Below, piece after piece: positions 1 through 8,451 of a stretch of DNA of 64,000 nt (position 1 is the first letter of the stretch; the number at the start of each line of letters is the position of its first letter). Below the pieces are notes generated by a model. The model ran no database searches. It had not been told where the DNA came from and saw nothing but the letters and a program-made list of their open reading frames with translations. Origin of the DNA: Pedobacter changchengzhani (GTDB taxonomy: Bacteria > Bacteroidota > Bacteroidia > Sphingobacteriales > Sphingobacteriaceae); contig NZ_SJCY01000003.1 of assembly GCF_004354365.1 (NCBI RefSeq), forward strand, positions 62,001 through 126,000. The letters run 5' to 3'. A program made the position numbers and the translations under genes.

Positions 1-1
1 G

Positions 2-1336
2 GCTTTAAATAGCGCGAAAAAAGAATGTGATGAACTTATTTTTTGCTATTGCATCGAAAAAACAAATTTCGAACATCTGGCTCTTGGGTTTCCAAAGGCA
101 GATGTTGTTCGATTCAGGTTTTTGGAACAGGCTGTTCTTGATTTGAAAATGAACTTGAAAAAGCTGGATTGTAATTTAATTATTGGAGGAAGTTCGGCTA
201 TTGAAACGCTACCCAAGTTAATTGAACAATATGGTATAACTGATGTTTACGCAGAGGAGGAATATGCAAGTGAGGAATTGAATTTAATTGCTGAGGTTAA
301 ACAAAAGCTACCAAAAACTAATTTTCATTTTTATTGGGGCAAAACGCTTTATCATAAAGATGATATCCCTTTCGAGATTGCTAAAATACCACTTACAAGT
401 AAAGCGTACAGAATTCCAACAGGACAAAAAACTTCACCACGGAAAACTTTCGATTATCCCACACAATTAAATGAAGTTGCACCTATTGAATCAAATGATT
501 TTCCATCTTACAAAGTTTATGGGTTTAGTAAAACTGAATACGACCGCGCGAAGCCTTTGCTTCAAGGTGGCGAAACCGAGGCACTAGCAAGGTTAGATTA
601 TTATACATTTAAATCTGAACTTTTAACGGGTTACCGATGGAATAGAAACCGATCGGATGGTTTGGATTACAGCTCTAAATTTTCTCCTTATTTAGCTTTA
701 GGCTGTATTTCTCCACGCGAAATTTATGAAAAGGTTAAGGAGTACGAAGAAAAAGTAAAAAAGAATCAAAGTACATGGTGGCTGGTTTTTGAACTCGTGT
801 GGCGGGATTATTTCACTTTTAAAGCGATGCGATTTGGCAATGCGATTTTTAAAACTAACGGTTATAAAAATAAGGCAATAGAGTGGGGAAATGATCTGGT
901 AAAATTTGAAAAATGGTGTGCAGGTAAAACGGGTATTCCTTTTATAGATGCCCACATGCGCCAATTAAATGAAACTGGATATATGAGCAACCGCGGCAGG
1001 GTAAATTGTGCGAGTTATTTTGTGCATGATTTAAAGATAAACTGGACTTGGGGCGCCATTTATTTTGAGAGCAAATTGATAGATTATGATGTAACCTCTA
1101 ACTGGATGAACTGGCACATGCAGGCATTCGAAATTTGGTACACCAACCCGGTGCATCAATCTAATAAATATAAATCTCAGGATTACATTAGAAAATGGAT
1201 TCCCGAATTGAGGGATAAAAACGATGTGGAAGTTTTAATACCTTGGGAATTTGACATCTCCTATTATCCAAAGCCAATTGAAGTGTACAAAAAATGGACT
1301 AGAGCAATAAATTTGATACAACAAATAGCGCCTTAG
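2..1336 (+). CDS. cry: Cryptochrome-DASH / photolyase-family flavoprotein (5' end outside window)
   Basis: The reading frame is open from base 2, so the true start lies upstream; about 444 codons are visible. The N-terminal part resembles the photolyase alpha/beta antenna domain (LGFPKADVVRFRFLEQ). The C-terminal FAD-binding part has the family motifs: WWLVFELVWRDYF, GKTGIPFIDAHMRQL, NRGRVNCASYFVHDL and the run ending in SNWMNWHMQAF. Cry-DASH proteins bind FAD and an antenna folate and repair UV pyrimidine dimers, mainly in single-stranded DNA, or act as blue-light sensors. The NRGR and SNW blocks favour the DASH branch over CPD-I photolyase. A TTG at 122 could be taken as a start, but it would remove part of the antenna domain. 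Confidence 0.88.
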   Translation, partial: ALNSAKKECDELIFCYCIEKTNFEHLALGFPKADVVRFRFLEQAVLDLKMNLKKLDCNLIIGGSSAIETLPKLIEQYGITDVYAEEEYASEELNLIAEVKQKLPKTNFHFYWGKTLYHKDDIPFEIAKIPLTSKAYRIPTGQKTSPRKTFDYPTQLNEVAPIESNDFPSYKVYGFSKTEYDRAKPLLQGGETEALARLDYYTFKSELLTGYRWNRNRSDGLDYSSKFSPYLALGCISPREIYEKVKEYEEKVKKNQSTWWLVFELVWRDYFTFKAMRFGNAIFKTNGYKNKAIEWGNDLVKFEKWCAGKTGIPFIDAHMRQLNETGYMSNRGRVNCASYFVHDLKINWTWGAIYFESKLIDYDVTSNWMNWHMQAFEIWYTNPVHQSNKYKSQDYIRKWIPELRDKNDVEVLIPWEFDISYYPKPIEVYKKWTRAINLIQQIAP

Positions 1337-1361
1337 TGATCAAAATTTTAAGTGAATGATA

Positions 1362-2807
1362 TCATAACAAAGGCGAAAATAATCTTGCTATCTTTTCTGA
1401 AAATGTTTTCCATTTCGAGCGCTCATTCCATTCTTTTTCGTTGATTTTAATACTGTCGAGCAAATCATTTTCAAATGCTTTGCGCATTTCTTTTGCAAAA
1501 TTGTTATCGTAAATTACTGCGTTCACTTCAAAATTTAATTCAAAACTTCTAATGTCCATATTTGCGGTACCCACCATCGCAATTGCCTCATCAATTACCA
1601 AAGTTTTAGCATGAATAAATCCTTTTGTGTATAAATATATTTCCACTCCAGCGTCGATGAGTTCGCTATAAAACGAACATGCAGCTGCGTTAACTAAGAA
1701 AGAATCGCCCTTTTTTGGTACAATAAGTTTTATGCTTACACCACTTAATGCTGCAATTTTAATAATGTTTATTAAGCTTTCATCTGGAATAAAATAGGGT
1801 GTGGTAATAAGAACTTCGTGTTTTGCTTTTGAAATGGCTTGTATAATCGAGTATAAAATTGTGGGCGAATCAGAATCAGGTCCGCTAGCTGCAATTTGTA
1901 ACGGGACTTTGGCTTCGGTTGGTAAATCGGTTCGAAAAAAAGATTCATTTATAGCAATTTGATTGCCGGTGCAAAAATTCCAATCGCACAAAAATATGTA
2001 TTGAAGGTTTGCCGTGCCAGATCCTTTTATTTTAATGTGTGTATCTCTCCAATATAACTGATACGGATTTGGGTTGCTATACCTCTCGCTTATATTTATG
2101 CCACCAACGAAAGCCGTTTCGCCATCAATTACAATAATTTTACGGTGGTTTCTGTAATTAATTCTATTGGCTAGCGAAATAAAATTGATCTTATAAAAAC
2201 GGTACACTTCTACACCATTATCTTTTAGTTCTTTTACTATTCTTTTTCGGATGGATCTGCTTCCAAAATCATCATAAATAAACCGTACGCTAATACCTTG
2301 TTTGGCTTTTTCGATTAAAACATCTTTAATTTTACAACCTATTTTATCATCCTCAAAAATATAATATTCTATATGAATGTGGTTTTGTGCAGCCTTTAAA
2401 GCACGTATTATCTCCGGGAAAGTTTCTTCTCCATTTAAAAGCAGTTTAACTTCATTATTTTTGGTAATAGGACTTTTATCGTGTAATAATAAGTATGCTA
2501 ATTGTGGGTTATCCTTAAGATAAGAGGGTTTTCCATCCTTAATTATGGCAATAGAAGATTGGTTAATATGGTGCCTAACCCGACTGAATAAATCATTATT
2601 TCTTGTTAATTTTTTACTGTACAGTTTATTTTTTCGGTAGTTATTGCCCATGGCAAAATAAACAACCATGCCAATGATGGGTAAAAAAATGACGACCAAT
2701 AAATAAGAATATATTTTGGAAATGGTATCTACTTCGTAAATAATGCGCAAGCAAACAAACAACAGAATAATTGCATAAAAAATTTCGATGTAGAGTTGAA
2801 TGTTCAT
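1362..2807 (-). CDS. cls: Cardiolipin synthase, phospholipase D family
   Basis: This 481-residue protein has two N-terminal membrane helices (about residues 5-22 and 34-53) followed by two phospholipase D HKD motifs: HRKIIVIDG at His221 and HAKTLVIDE at His399. Each is followed by a Gly-rich VGGIN or VGTAN segment. Length and layout match bacterial ClsA-type enzymes, which condense two phosphatidylglycerols into cardiolipin at the inner membrane. The ATG start has no in-frame rival. It converges on the photolyase gene and stands alone. Family assignment is secure; the exact phospholipid substrate is inferred. Confidence 0.93.
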   Translation of the reverse strand: MNIQLYIEIFYAIILLFVCLRIIYEVDTISKIYSYLLVVIFLPIIGMVVYFAMGNNYRKNKLYSKKLTRNNDLFSRVRHHINQSSIAIIKDGKPSYLKDNPQLAYLLLHDKSPITKNNEVKLLLNGEETFPEIIRALKAAQNHIHIEYYIFEDDKIGCKIKDVLIEKAKQGISVRFIYDDFGSRSIRKRIVKELKDNGVEVYRFYKINFISLANRINYRNHRKIIVIDGETAFVGGINISERYSNPNPYQLYWRDTHIKIKGSGTANLQYIFLCDWNFCTGNQIAINESFFRTDLPTEAKVPLQIAASGPDSDSPTILYSIIQAISKAKHEVLITTPYFIPDESLINIIKIAALSGVSIKLIVPKKGDSFLVNAAACSFYSELIDAGVEIYLYTKGFIHAKTLVIDEAIAMVGTANMDIRSFELNFEVNAVIYDNNFAKEMRKAFENDLLDSIKINEKEWNERSKWKTFSEKIARLFSPLL

Positions 2808-3000
2808 TCAAAAGCGTGTGAAGGGTAAAACGCTAAAGTACAATAAAATTGAAGTATAAAAATAGATATGTATTGAGTTACAATATCGTAGAAAACAATT
2901 TATCTAAAAGTTTGTGGTTTTCTTGAATAGCTACAGAAAAAACGGACGCACACAGCTAAAAACTTTCCTGATCCGTGAAAATCTGTGGTTAACGTTTTAA

Positions 3001-3468
3001 CTATCGTAACCTTTCGGCCGAGCGGATTAAATTTTCATCTTTATTAATACCAATAATAGCTAACACACAAAATAATATTGCAATTGCAGGAAAATAAGCG
3101 CCGATTCCGAAATTAGCGCCTTCCATGCCACCAGGCAACCTTTTAGCGAAAATACTGCACCAAAATGCAAAACCTCCAATGGCAATAATTGTAAAAATAA
3201 CAACACGCTTTTGCGCACTTCGTTTTTTGAAGTTAAAAATATTAACGAAACACATTATCGCCACAACAACATTTGTAATTAACAGCGGTAAAAAAGTTTG
3301 AATTTTTATATCTGTCGCTTTATTTGCAACCTCAGTTTGATAGAGCCCGTTTGTATAAACTGCCGTTTCATTATTTGCGATGTCTTTCGTTGCAACTGGT
3401 AAAAAGAACATTAAAACTAAAGCAAATGTTGCCAATAATAACCAAATTGTTTGTATTCTCTGAATCAT
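3001..3468 (-). CDS. DUF4293 family four-helix membrane protein
   Basis: This is a 155-residue protein with four hydrophobic segments (about 8-27, 57-77, 88-107, 122-142) and a short polar C-terminus. It begins MIQRIQTIWLLLA, typical of the Bacteroidota-specific DUF4293 family, whose function is unknown. It is divergent from truA, a neighbourhood I recall for this family. A TAATTTTG promoter element lies about 20 bases upstream on the minus strand. The family call is by recognition of sequence style and context, not a search. Confidence 0.75.
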   Translation of the reverse strand: MIQRIQTIWLLLATFALVLMFFLPVATKDIANNETAVYTNGLYQTEVANKATDIKIQTFLPLLITNVVVAIMCFVNIFNFKKRSAQKRVVIFTIIAIGGFAFWCSIFAKRLPGGMEGANFGIGAYFPAIAILFCVLAIIGINKDENLIRSAERLR

Positions 3469-3487
3469 GTAGTCGAATTTTAAATGG

Positions 3488-3495
3488 CAAAATTA
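3488..3495 (-). promoter_or_regulatory. -7 promoter element of the DUF4293 gene
   Basis: The minus strand reads TAATTTTG here, matching the Bacteroidota -7 consensus TAnnTTTG. The expected transcription start is a few bases downstream, about 10-15 bases before the ATG at 3468. Confidence 0.5.
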
Positions 3496-3590
3496 ACTTT
3501 TTTTTGATAAAAGCATATAAAATGTTTAGCGCATCTCGTTTCTCTTTATTTGATGCCTTTAACAAACAACCAATATTGAACGGTGTTTCT

Positions 3591-3625
3591 TTGATCTTTA
3601 ATCCTTGCTCTTTGTTCCTTACATA
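3591..3625 (+). repeat. Heptamer array, CTTTGTTCC type
   Basis: Five consecutive 7-base units (TTGATCT, TTAATCC, TTGCTCT, TTGTTCC, TTACATA) run in strict phase. The same theme recurs at 41107-41141 and 54367-54415. Here it overlaps the -33 region of the truA promoter. Confidence 0.6.
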
Positions 3626-3640
3626 AAAACTGTACTTTTG
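3611..3640 (+). promoter_or_regulatory. truA promoter (TTTG - 18 bp - TACTTTTG)
   Basis: TTTG at 3611-3614 is followed after 18 bases by TACTTTTG at 3633-3640, matching the Bacteroidota -33/-7 pattern. The -7 element ends only seven bases before the TTG start of truA, so the transcript may have almost no leader. Confidence 0.6.
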
Positions 3641-3647
3641 CAACGCT

Positions 3648-4409
3648 TTGAGTAAAAATAGATATTTCATACAAATTGCTTACGATGGCACTTTATACCA
3701 TGGCTGGCAAACACAACCCAATGCGATAACAGTGCAAGAGTTGTTAGATAAAGCTTTAACAATAGTTTACAGGCAACCTATCGAAACTTTAGGTTGCGGT
3801 AGAACCGATGCTGGTGTACATGCAAAAGATTTTTATGCGCACTTTGATATTGAGGATTTAGATGAAGACAAAGTACTTAATTCGCTCGCCAGCGTAAATG
3901 CGCTTTTGCCCTATCAAATCTGCGCTAAAAGAATTATTCCAGTTCACGATGAGGCACATGCGCGTTTTGATGCAACCGCCCGGGCTTATAAATATTATCT
4001 CCATTTTGCAAAAGATCCGTTTAAGTTTAACCGTTCGTGGTTACTAAAAGATAAGCTTGATATTGAAATGATGAACAAAGCAGCGAATATTTTGTTAAGC
4101 TATATTGATTTTTCGTGTTTCAGTAAATCAAATACCCAAACCTTTACCAATAATTGTAAAATTACAGAGGCTTTTTTTGAAGAGGTTGACGATAGTTTGA
4201 TTTTTACCATAAAAGCCGATCGTTTTTTAAGAAATATGGTGCGGGCAATTATGGGAACATTGGTCAGAATTGGTAAGCATGAAATTAATTTAGATGATTT
4301 TAAAGCAATTATCGAAAGTAAAAACCGAAGCAACGCCGGTCAATCGGTACCTGCTTGTGGTTTGTATTTAGTGAAAGTAGAATATGCTTTTTTGAGTGCT
4401 AAGTGTTAA
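3648..4409 (+). CDS. truA: tRNA pseudouridine synthase A
   Basis: This 253-residue protein carries the TruA catalytic motif GCGRTDAGVHA, with the nucleophilic Asp54, and the later blocks RFDATARAYKYY and FLRNMVRAIMG. It isomerises uridines 38-40 in the anticodon arm of tRNAs. An in-frame stop at 3624 leaves TTG at 3648 as the only sensible initiator before the conserved YFIQIAYDGT segment, so a TTG start is well supported. It is divergent from the DUF4293 gene. A direct -7 element lies seven bases upstream. Confidence 0.95.
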   Translation: MSKNRYFIQIAYDGTLYHGWQTQPNAITVQELLDKALTIVYRQPIETLGCGRTDAGVHAKDFYAHFDIEDLDEDKVLNSLASVNALLPYQICAKRIIPVHDEAHARFDATARAYKYYLHFAKDPFKFNRSWLLKDKLDIEMMNKAANILLSYIDFSCFSKSNTQTFTNNCKITEAFFEEVDDSLIFTIKADRFLRNMVRAIMGTLVRIGKHEINLDDFKAIIESKNRSNAGQSVPACGLYLVKVEYAFLSAKC

Positions 4410-4704
4410 GTTATGAGTTATGAGATATGAGTTGCCGGTTGGAAATTACACACTTAAAGGGATACTGTCAAAAAAAGAAAATAAAAAACATGTACAATTA
4501 AACCATTATTCAAAACAACTTCTAAACTCATCACTAATAACTCATAACTAAAAAACATGTACAATTAAACCATTATTCAAAATAACTTCTAAACTCATCA
4601 CTCATCACTCATCACTAATAACTCATCACTAAAAAACATGTACAATTAAACCATTATTCAAAATAACTTCTAAACTCATCACTAAAAACTCATCACTAAA
4701 AAAA
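4410..4704 (+). repeat. Heptamer arrays inside a 67/81-bp tandem duplication upstream of the ABC exporter
   Basis: No gene is seen in this 295-bp gap. After truA come AGTTATG-type heptamers (from about 4411). Three near-identical units follow, each starting ATGTACAATTAAACC, at 4490, 4557 and 4638. The first and third spacings are 67 bp and the second is 81 bp. The 14-bp difference is exactly two extra AACTCAT/CACTCAT heptamers. The genuine start codon of the exporter at 4705 sits 67 bp after the third unit start, in register with the repeats. Confidence 0.85.
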
Positions 4705-6465
4705 ATGTCAGTATCAGGCGAAGTATATAACACAGGATTGCTGAGGCGTATTTTTCAATACGTTAAGCCTTACCGTGCGATATTTGTTTGGTCGGTAATC
4801 CTCACCATTTTACTGGCGCTCATTTCTCCAGTGCGTCCGTTTTTAATAAAATATACATTAGATAATTACATTCTTACTGGTAAATATAGTGGGTTGGTAA
4901 ATATGACCATCATCATGATTTTGATGCTGATTTTACAAACATTTATTCAGTATAGCCACACGCTTTTAACCAATACTTTGGGTCAGTCGGTTATTAGAGA
5001 TTTGCGGATTAACGTTTTTAACCACATCACAAAACTTAAGCTTAAATTTTTCGATAAAACGCCAATCGGTCAATTAATCACGCGTACCGTTTCCGATTTA
5101 GAAACGATTGCCGATATTTTTTCTGAAGGTTTAATCTCGATGATTGGCGATACGTTGCAGGTTGTGGTAATTATTGGCGTAATGTTCTACACCGATGTAG
5201 AACTCAGTTTTGTGGTTTTATTGCCAATTCCGCTGTTAATTATGGCAACTCGGAAATTCCAAAAAGCAATTAAAGCATCGTTTCAAGAAATTAGGAATGA
5301 AGTTTCTAACCTCAATACTTTTTTGCAGGAACACATTACGGGCATTTCCATTATCCAATATTTTGCTCGAGAAAAACAAGAATACAATAAATTTTATGCC
5401 ATAAATAAGCGTTACCGCGATGCGAATATCCGTTCTAATTGGTACTACTCTATTTTCTTTCCCATTGTAGAATTAATTTCGGCAATGTCGTTGGGTTTAC
5501 TAATTTGGTATGGCTCAAAAAGCGTATTAACTTTAAACATTACGCCGGGTACAATAACGCAGTTTATAATGTATTTGGGTATGGTTTATACGCCAATTCG
5601 CCAACTGGCGGATAAGTTTAACACCCTGCAAATGGGCATGGTGGGCGCCGATCGTGTTTTTAAGGTATTAGATACTGATGAATCTACACTAGATTTAGGG
5701 AAATTACAGCCCGATAAATTGGAAGGTAACATCGTTTTTAAAAATGTTTGGTTCGCTTATAACGAAGATAACTATGTACTTAAAGATTTATCGTTCGAAG
5801 TTAAAGCTGGCGAAACCGTTGCATTGGTTGGTGCTACAGGTGCAGGAAAATCATCTACCATTAATATACTTAACCGTTTTTACGAAATTGGTAAAGGTGA
5901 GGTTACCATCGATGGAATTAATATTGAAGATTTTGATTTAGACTATCTGAGAAGTAATATTGCAACTGTTTTGCAAGATGTATTTCTATTTTCGGATACT
6001 ATTTTTAACAACATCACATTAAACAACCCATCAATTACGATTGAGGAAGTTATTGAAGCATCAAAAAAAGTGGGTGCGCATGATTTTATAGAGCGATTAC
6101 CAGGTGGTTATCAATATAATGTAATGGAACGAGGTGCAACGCTTTCTGCAGGCCAAGCACAGCTAATCTCGTTTATTAGGGCTTTAGTTTATAAACCTGC
6201 AATATTGGTTTTAGATGAGGCAACTTCATCGGTAGATACCGAAACTGAACTCTTAATTCAAAATGCAATTGATAATTTGATGGAAGATCGAACTTCGATC
6301 GTGATTGCCCACCGTTTATCAACCATTCAGAAAGCCGACCAAATTGTGGTTTTGGATAAAGGCGAGATTAAGGAAAAAGGGACGCATCAAGAACTGCTAC
6401 GGTTAAACGGTTATTACAAAAAGCTTTACGATTTGCAATTCTCTTCGGTTGGGATAAGTAAATAG
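4705..6465 (+). CDS. ABC transporter, fused permease-ATPase (MsbA/LmrA-like exporter half)
   Basis: This 586-residue protein is a type I exporter half-transporter. It has about six membrane helices in residues 25-300 and a C-terminal ATPase domain. Visible motifs are Walker A GATGAGKSS (about 376-384), Q-loop near 424, signature LSAGQ at about 480, Walker B LVLDEA at 501-506 and the H-loop AHRLST. The signature has Ala where LSGGQ is usual, a common tolerated variant. It probably forms a homodimer exporting a lipid or amphipathic compound; the substrate cannot be read from sequence. Only eight bases separate it from the following sigma factor gene. Confidence 0.9.
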   Translation: MSVSGEVYNTGLLRRIFQYVKPYRAIFVWSVILTILLALISPVRPFLIKYTLDNYILTGKYSGLVNMTIIMILMLILQTFIQYSHTLLTNTLGQSVIRDLRINVFNHITKLKLKFFDKTPIGQLITRTVSDLETIADIFSEGLISMIGDTLQVVVIIGVMFYTDVELSFVVLLPIPLLIMATRKFQKAIKASFQEIRNEVSNLNTFLQEHITGISIIQYFAREKQEYNKFYAINKRYRDANIRSNWYYSIFFPIVELISAMSLGLLIWYGSKSVLTLNITPGTITQFIMYLGMVYTPIRQLADKFNTLQMGMVGADRVFKVLDTDESTLDLGKLQPDKLEGNIVFKNVWFAYNEDNYVLKDLSFEVKAGETVALVGATGAGKSSTINILNRFYEIGKGEVTIDGINIEDFDLDYLRSNIATVLQDVFLFSDTIFNNITLNNPSITIEEVIEASKKVGAHDFIERLPGGYQYNVMERGATLSAGQAQLISFIRALVYKPAILVLDEATSSVDTETELLIQNAIDNLMEDRTSIVIAHRLSTIQKADQIVVLDKGEIKEKGTHQELLRLNGYYKKLYDLQFSSVGISK

Positions 6466-6473
6466 AATAAAAA

Positions 6474-7094
6474 ATGTTTATGTTTGGTTTTAGGAACATA
6501 AGCAAATCTTTGGAACGTATAGAATATAGTGAGACCGGCAATGAACTTTTTGACTTATTAAGGCAAGGAGATCATCGTGCGTTTGCTAAAATTTACAAAT
6601 TATTTTGGCCTCAGCTTTACAATGCAGCTTACAAACGGCTTCCCGAGCGTGAAAAATGCCAAGACATCATTCAGAATGTTTTTACCGATTTATGGAACAG
6701 AAGAGCAACGTTAGACTTGAAAAATCCAACCGCTTATTTACATACCGCCGTGCGTTTCCAAGTTTTAAAGCAGATTAGTAGATCACCAAAAAGTCGTTTT
6801 TTTGTTCAAGCGTTTGATACCGAACTCATTTCGCCATTGCAAACAGATGCACACCTGTTAGCGCGTGAAGCCAAGAGTGTGATTGATCTTTTTATAAAAG
6901 CGTTACCACGAAAGCGCAAAGAAATATTTTTACTTCATTATTTCGATGGACTTAACACCGCAAAAATTTCTGTTCAGTTAAATGTATCTCAAAAAACAGT
7001 ACAAAATCAGCTTACAACCGCCTCACATGCGTTGAGGTTAAGATTAACGCAGTTGTTTGTATTGCTCATTGTGGTGTTTTTATCGTTTTTGTAG
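6474..7094 (+). CDS. ECF-type RNA polymerase sigma factor (SusC-linked, FecI-like)
   Basis: This is a 206-residue ECF sigma factor. Region 2 spans about residues 25-95 (AFAKIYKLFWPQLYNAAYKR, DIIQNVFTDLW). Region 4 is near 130-185 with the helix-turn-helix LNTAKISVQLNVSQKTVQNQL. The last 16 residues are strongly hydrophobic, as in many Bacteroidota PUL sigma factors. It sits eight bases after the ABC exporter and 97 bases before its likely anti-sigma partner, so it may be co-transcribed with the exporter. By analogy with FecI/FecR it should direct transcription of the SusC/SusD operon downstream. The ATG at 6480 is an alternative start. Confidence 0.9.
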   Translation: MFMFGFRNISKSLERIEYSETGNELFDLLRQGDHRAFAKIYKLFWPQLYNAAYKRLPEREKCQDIIQNVFTDLWNRRATLDLKNPTAYLHTAVRFQVLKQISRSPKSRFFVQAFDTELISPLQTDAHLLAREAKSVIDLFIKALPRKRKEIFLLHYFDGLNTAKISVQLNVSQKTVQNQLTTASHALRLRLTQLFVLLIVVFLSFL

Positions 7095-7191
7095 ACGGTC
7101 AATTACACTTTTCTATCAATTTTAATTTTCTTCATTTCTTTTTTGGGAGATTTCCATTTTTCGGGTACATATATACAAAAGGCAGTGTGTA

Positions 7192-8364
7192 ATGAACCCA
7201 GATCACCACAAAAAAGATCTTCAAAAAATAATTAAACGTTACGTTGCAGGTAATGCAAGCGAAGAGGAAATTGTTTTTATAGAACGTTATTATCATTATT
7301 TAGATAAAGTTGAACAACAATCAATTGAAAATGATGATCAAAAACTTGCATTTGAGGAGGAAAATTTCAACGTCATTCTAAACAATATTTCTTCAGCCAA
7401 AGCCCCTAAAAAACTTTTTATTTATCGTTATACGGCAGCTGCAGTCGTCTTGCTATCCCTAATTGGGGTGAGTCTGTATTTAATTTTAAATCCTTCAGCA
7501 GAAAAAGTCGAAATCCAATCTGCTAAAAATAAACCTTTAGATGTTTTACCTGGAACAAATAAAGCCGTATTAACCTTGGGCAATGGGTCTAAAGTTGTTT
7601 TAGATGGAAAAACAGCATCGAATCTTAGCGATAGGGATGGATTGAAAATTTCGAAAACGAACAATGGTCAACTGGTTTATACCATAACCGAGGCCAAGCA
7701 AGTTCAAAATAAAGTTATTGCTTCTAATACCATACAAACTCCAAGAGGTGGCCAATACCAAGTTGTTTTACCAGATGGATCCAAAGTTTGGTTAAACGCG
7801 GCCTCTTCTTTAACCTATCCAGAAATATTTGTTGGAAAAGAACGCAAAGTTAAGTTAACTGGCGAAGCTTATTTTGAAGTAGCAAAGAACAAGAATATGC
7901 CCTTTATTGTAAATACTCAATCTCAAAATGTTGAGGTGTTAGGTACGCATTTCAATATCAACAGTTATATGGATGAGCAAACCATAAAAACTACGTTGTT
8001 GGAAGGAAGTGTTAAAGTAAGCAACAATCAATTTATTCAAATCTTGAAACCAGGCGATCAATCTATTGCTGGCGCCAATGGTAACGCTGCAATTAAATTG
8101 GTTCATAATGTAGATACCGACGATGAAACTGCATGGAAAAACGGCCAATTTAGTTTTAACAACGCAAGTTTGAAAACGATTTTGAACCAGTTAGAAAGAT
8201 GGTACGATGTAAAAATAGACTACAGTGCCATTCCGCAGAAAAGATACAATGGTATGGTGCCAAAAAAGGCAAATCTATCGCAAGTATTAAATATGCTAGA
8301 ACTTACAGGAAATATAAAGTTTCAAATTGAAGAAGGAAGAAAATTAAAAGTTATCGAAAATTAA
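7192..8364 (+). CDS. FecR-family anti-sigma factor
   Basis: This 390-residue protein has a cytoplasmic N-terminal part of about 80 residues, one membrane helix (about 83-103), a periplasmic FecR domain (about 180-280, with TPRGGQYQVVLPDGSKVWLN and GEAYFEV) and a C-terminal DUF4974 domain (about 318-388). It should hold the preceding sigma factor inactive until the STN domain of the SusC-like receptor signals substrate. The order sigma, FecR, SusC, SusD is the standard transduction layout of Bacteroidota uptake loci. Confidence 0.93.
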   Translation: MNPDHHKKDLQKIIKRYVAGNASEEEIVFIERYYHYLDKVEQQSIENDDQKLAFEEENFNVILNNISSAKAPKKLFIYRYTAAAVVLLSLIGVSLYLILNPSAEKVEIQSAKNKPLDVLPGTNKAVLTLGNGSKVVLDGKTASNLSDRDGLKISKTNNGQLVYTITEAKQVQNKVIASNTIQTPRGGQYQVVLPDGSKVWLNAASSLTYPEIFVGKERKVKLTGEAYFEVAKNKNMPFIVNTQSQNVEVLGTHFNINSYMDEQTIKTTLLEGSVKVSNNQFIQILKPGDQSIAGANGNAAIKLVHNVDTDDETAWKNGQFSFNNASLKTILNQLERWYDVKIDYSAIPQKRYNGMVPKKANLSQVLNMLELTGNIKFQIEEGRKLKVIEN

Positions 8365-8451
8365 ACGTCTCATAATCCGTTTCCAACGGAACTAAATTTT
8401 ATAATAAACACCAATCAATTAATCATTATTTACTTAAACCAAACTGAATGT

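Noticed and set aside
2900..3000. Segment containing CCGTGAAAATCTGTGG as a regulatory site
   Set aside because: Resembles a common low-information intergenic phrase; no symmetry or promoter match.
4486..4704. CRISPR array upstream of the ABC exporter
   Set aside because: The units are contiguous tandem duplications with heptamers and no unique spacers.
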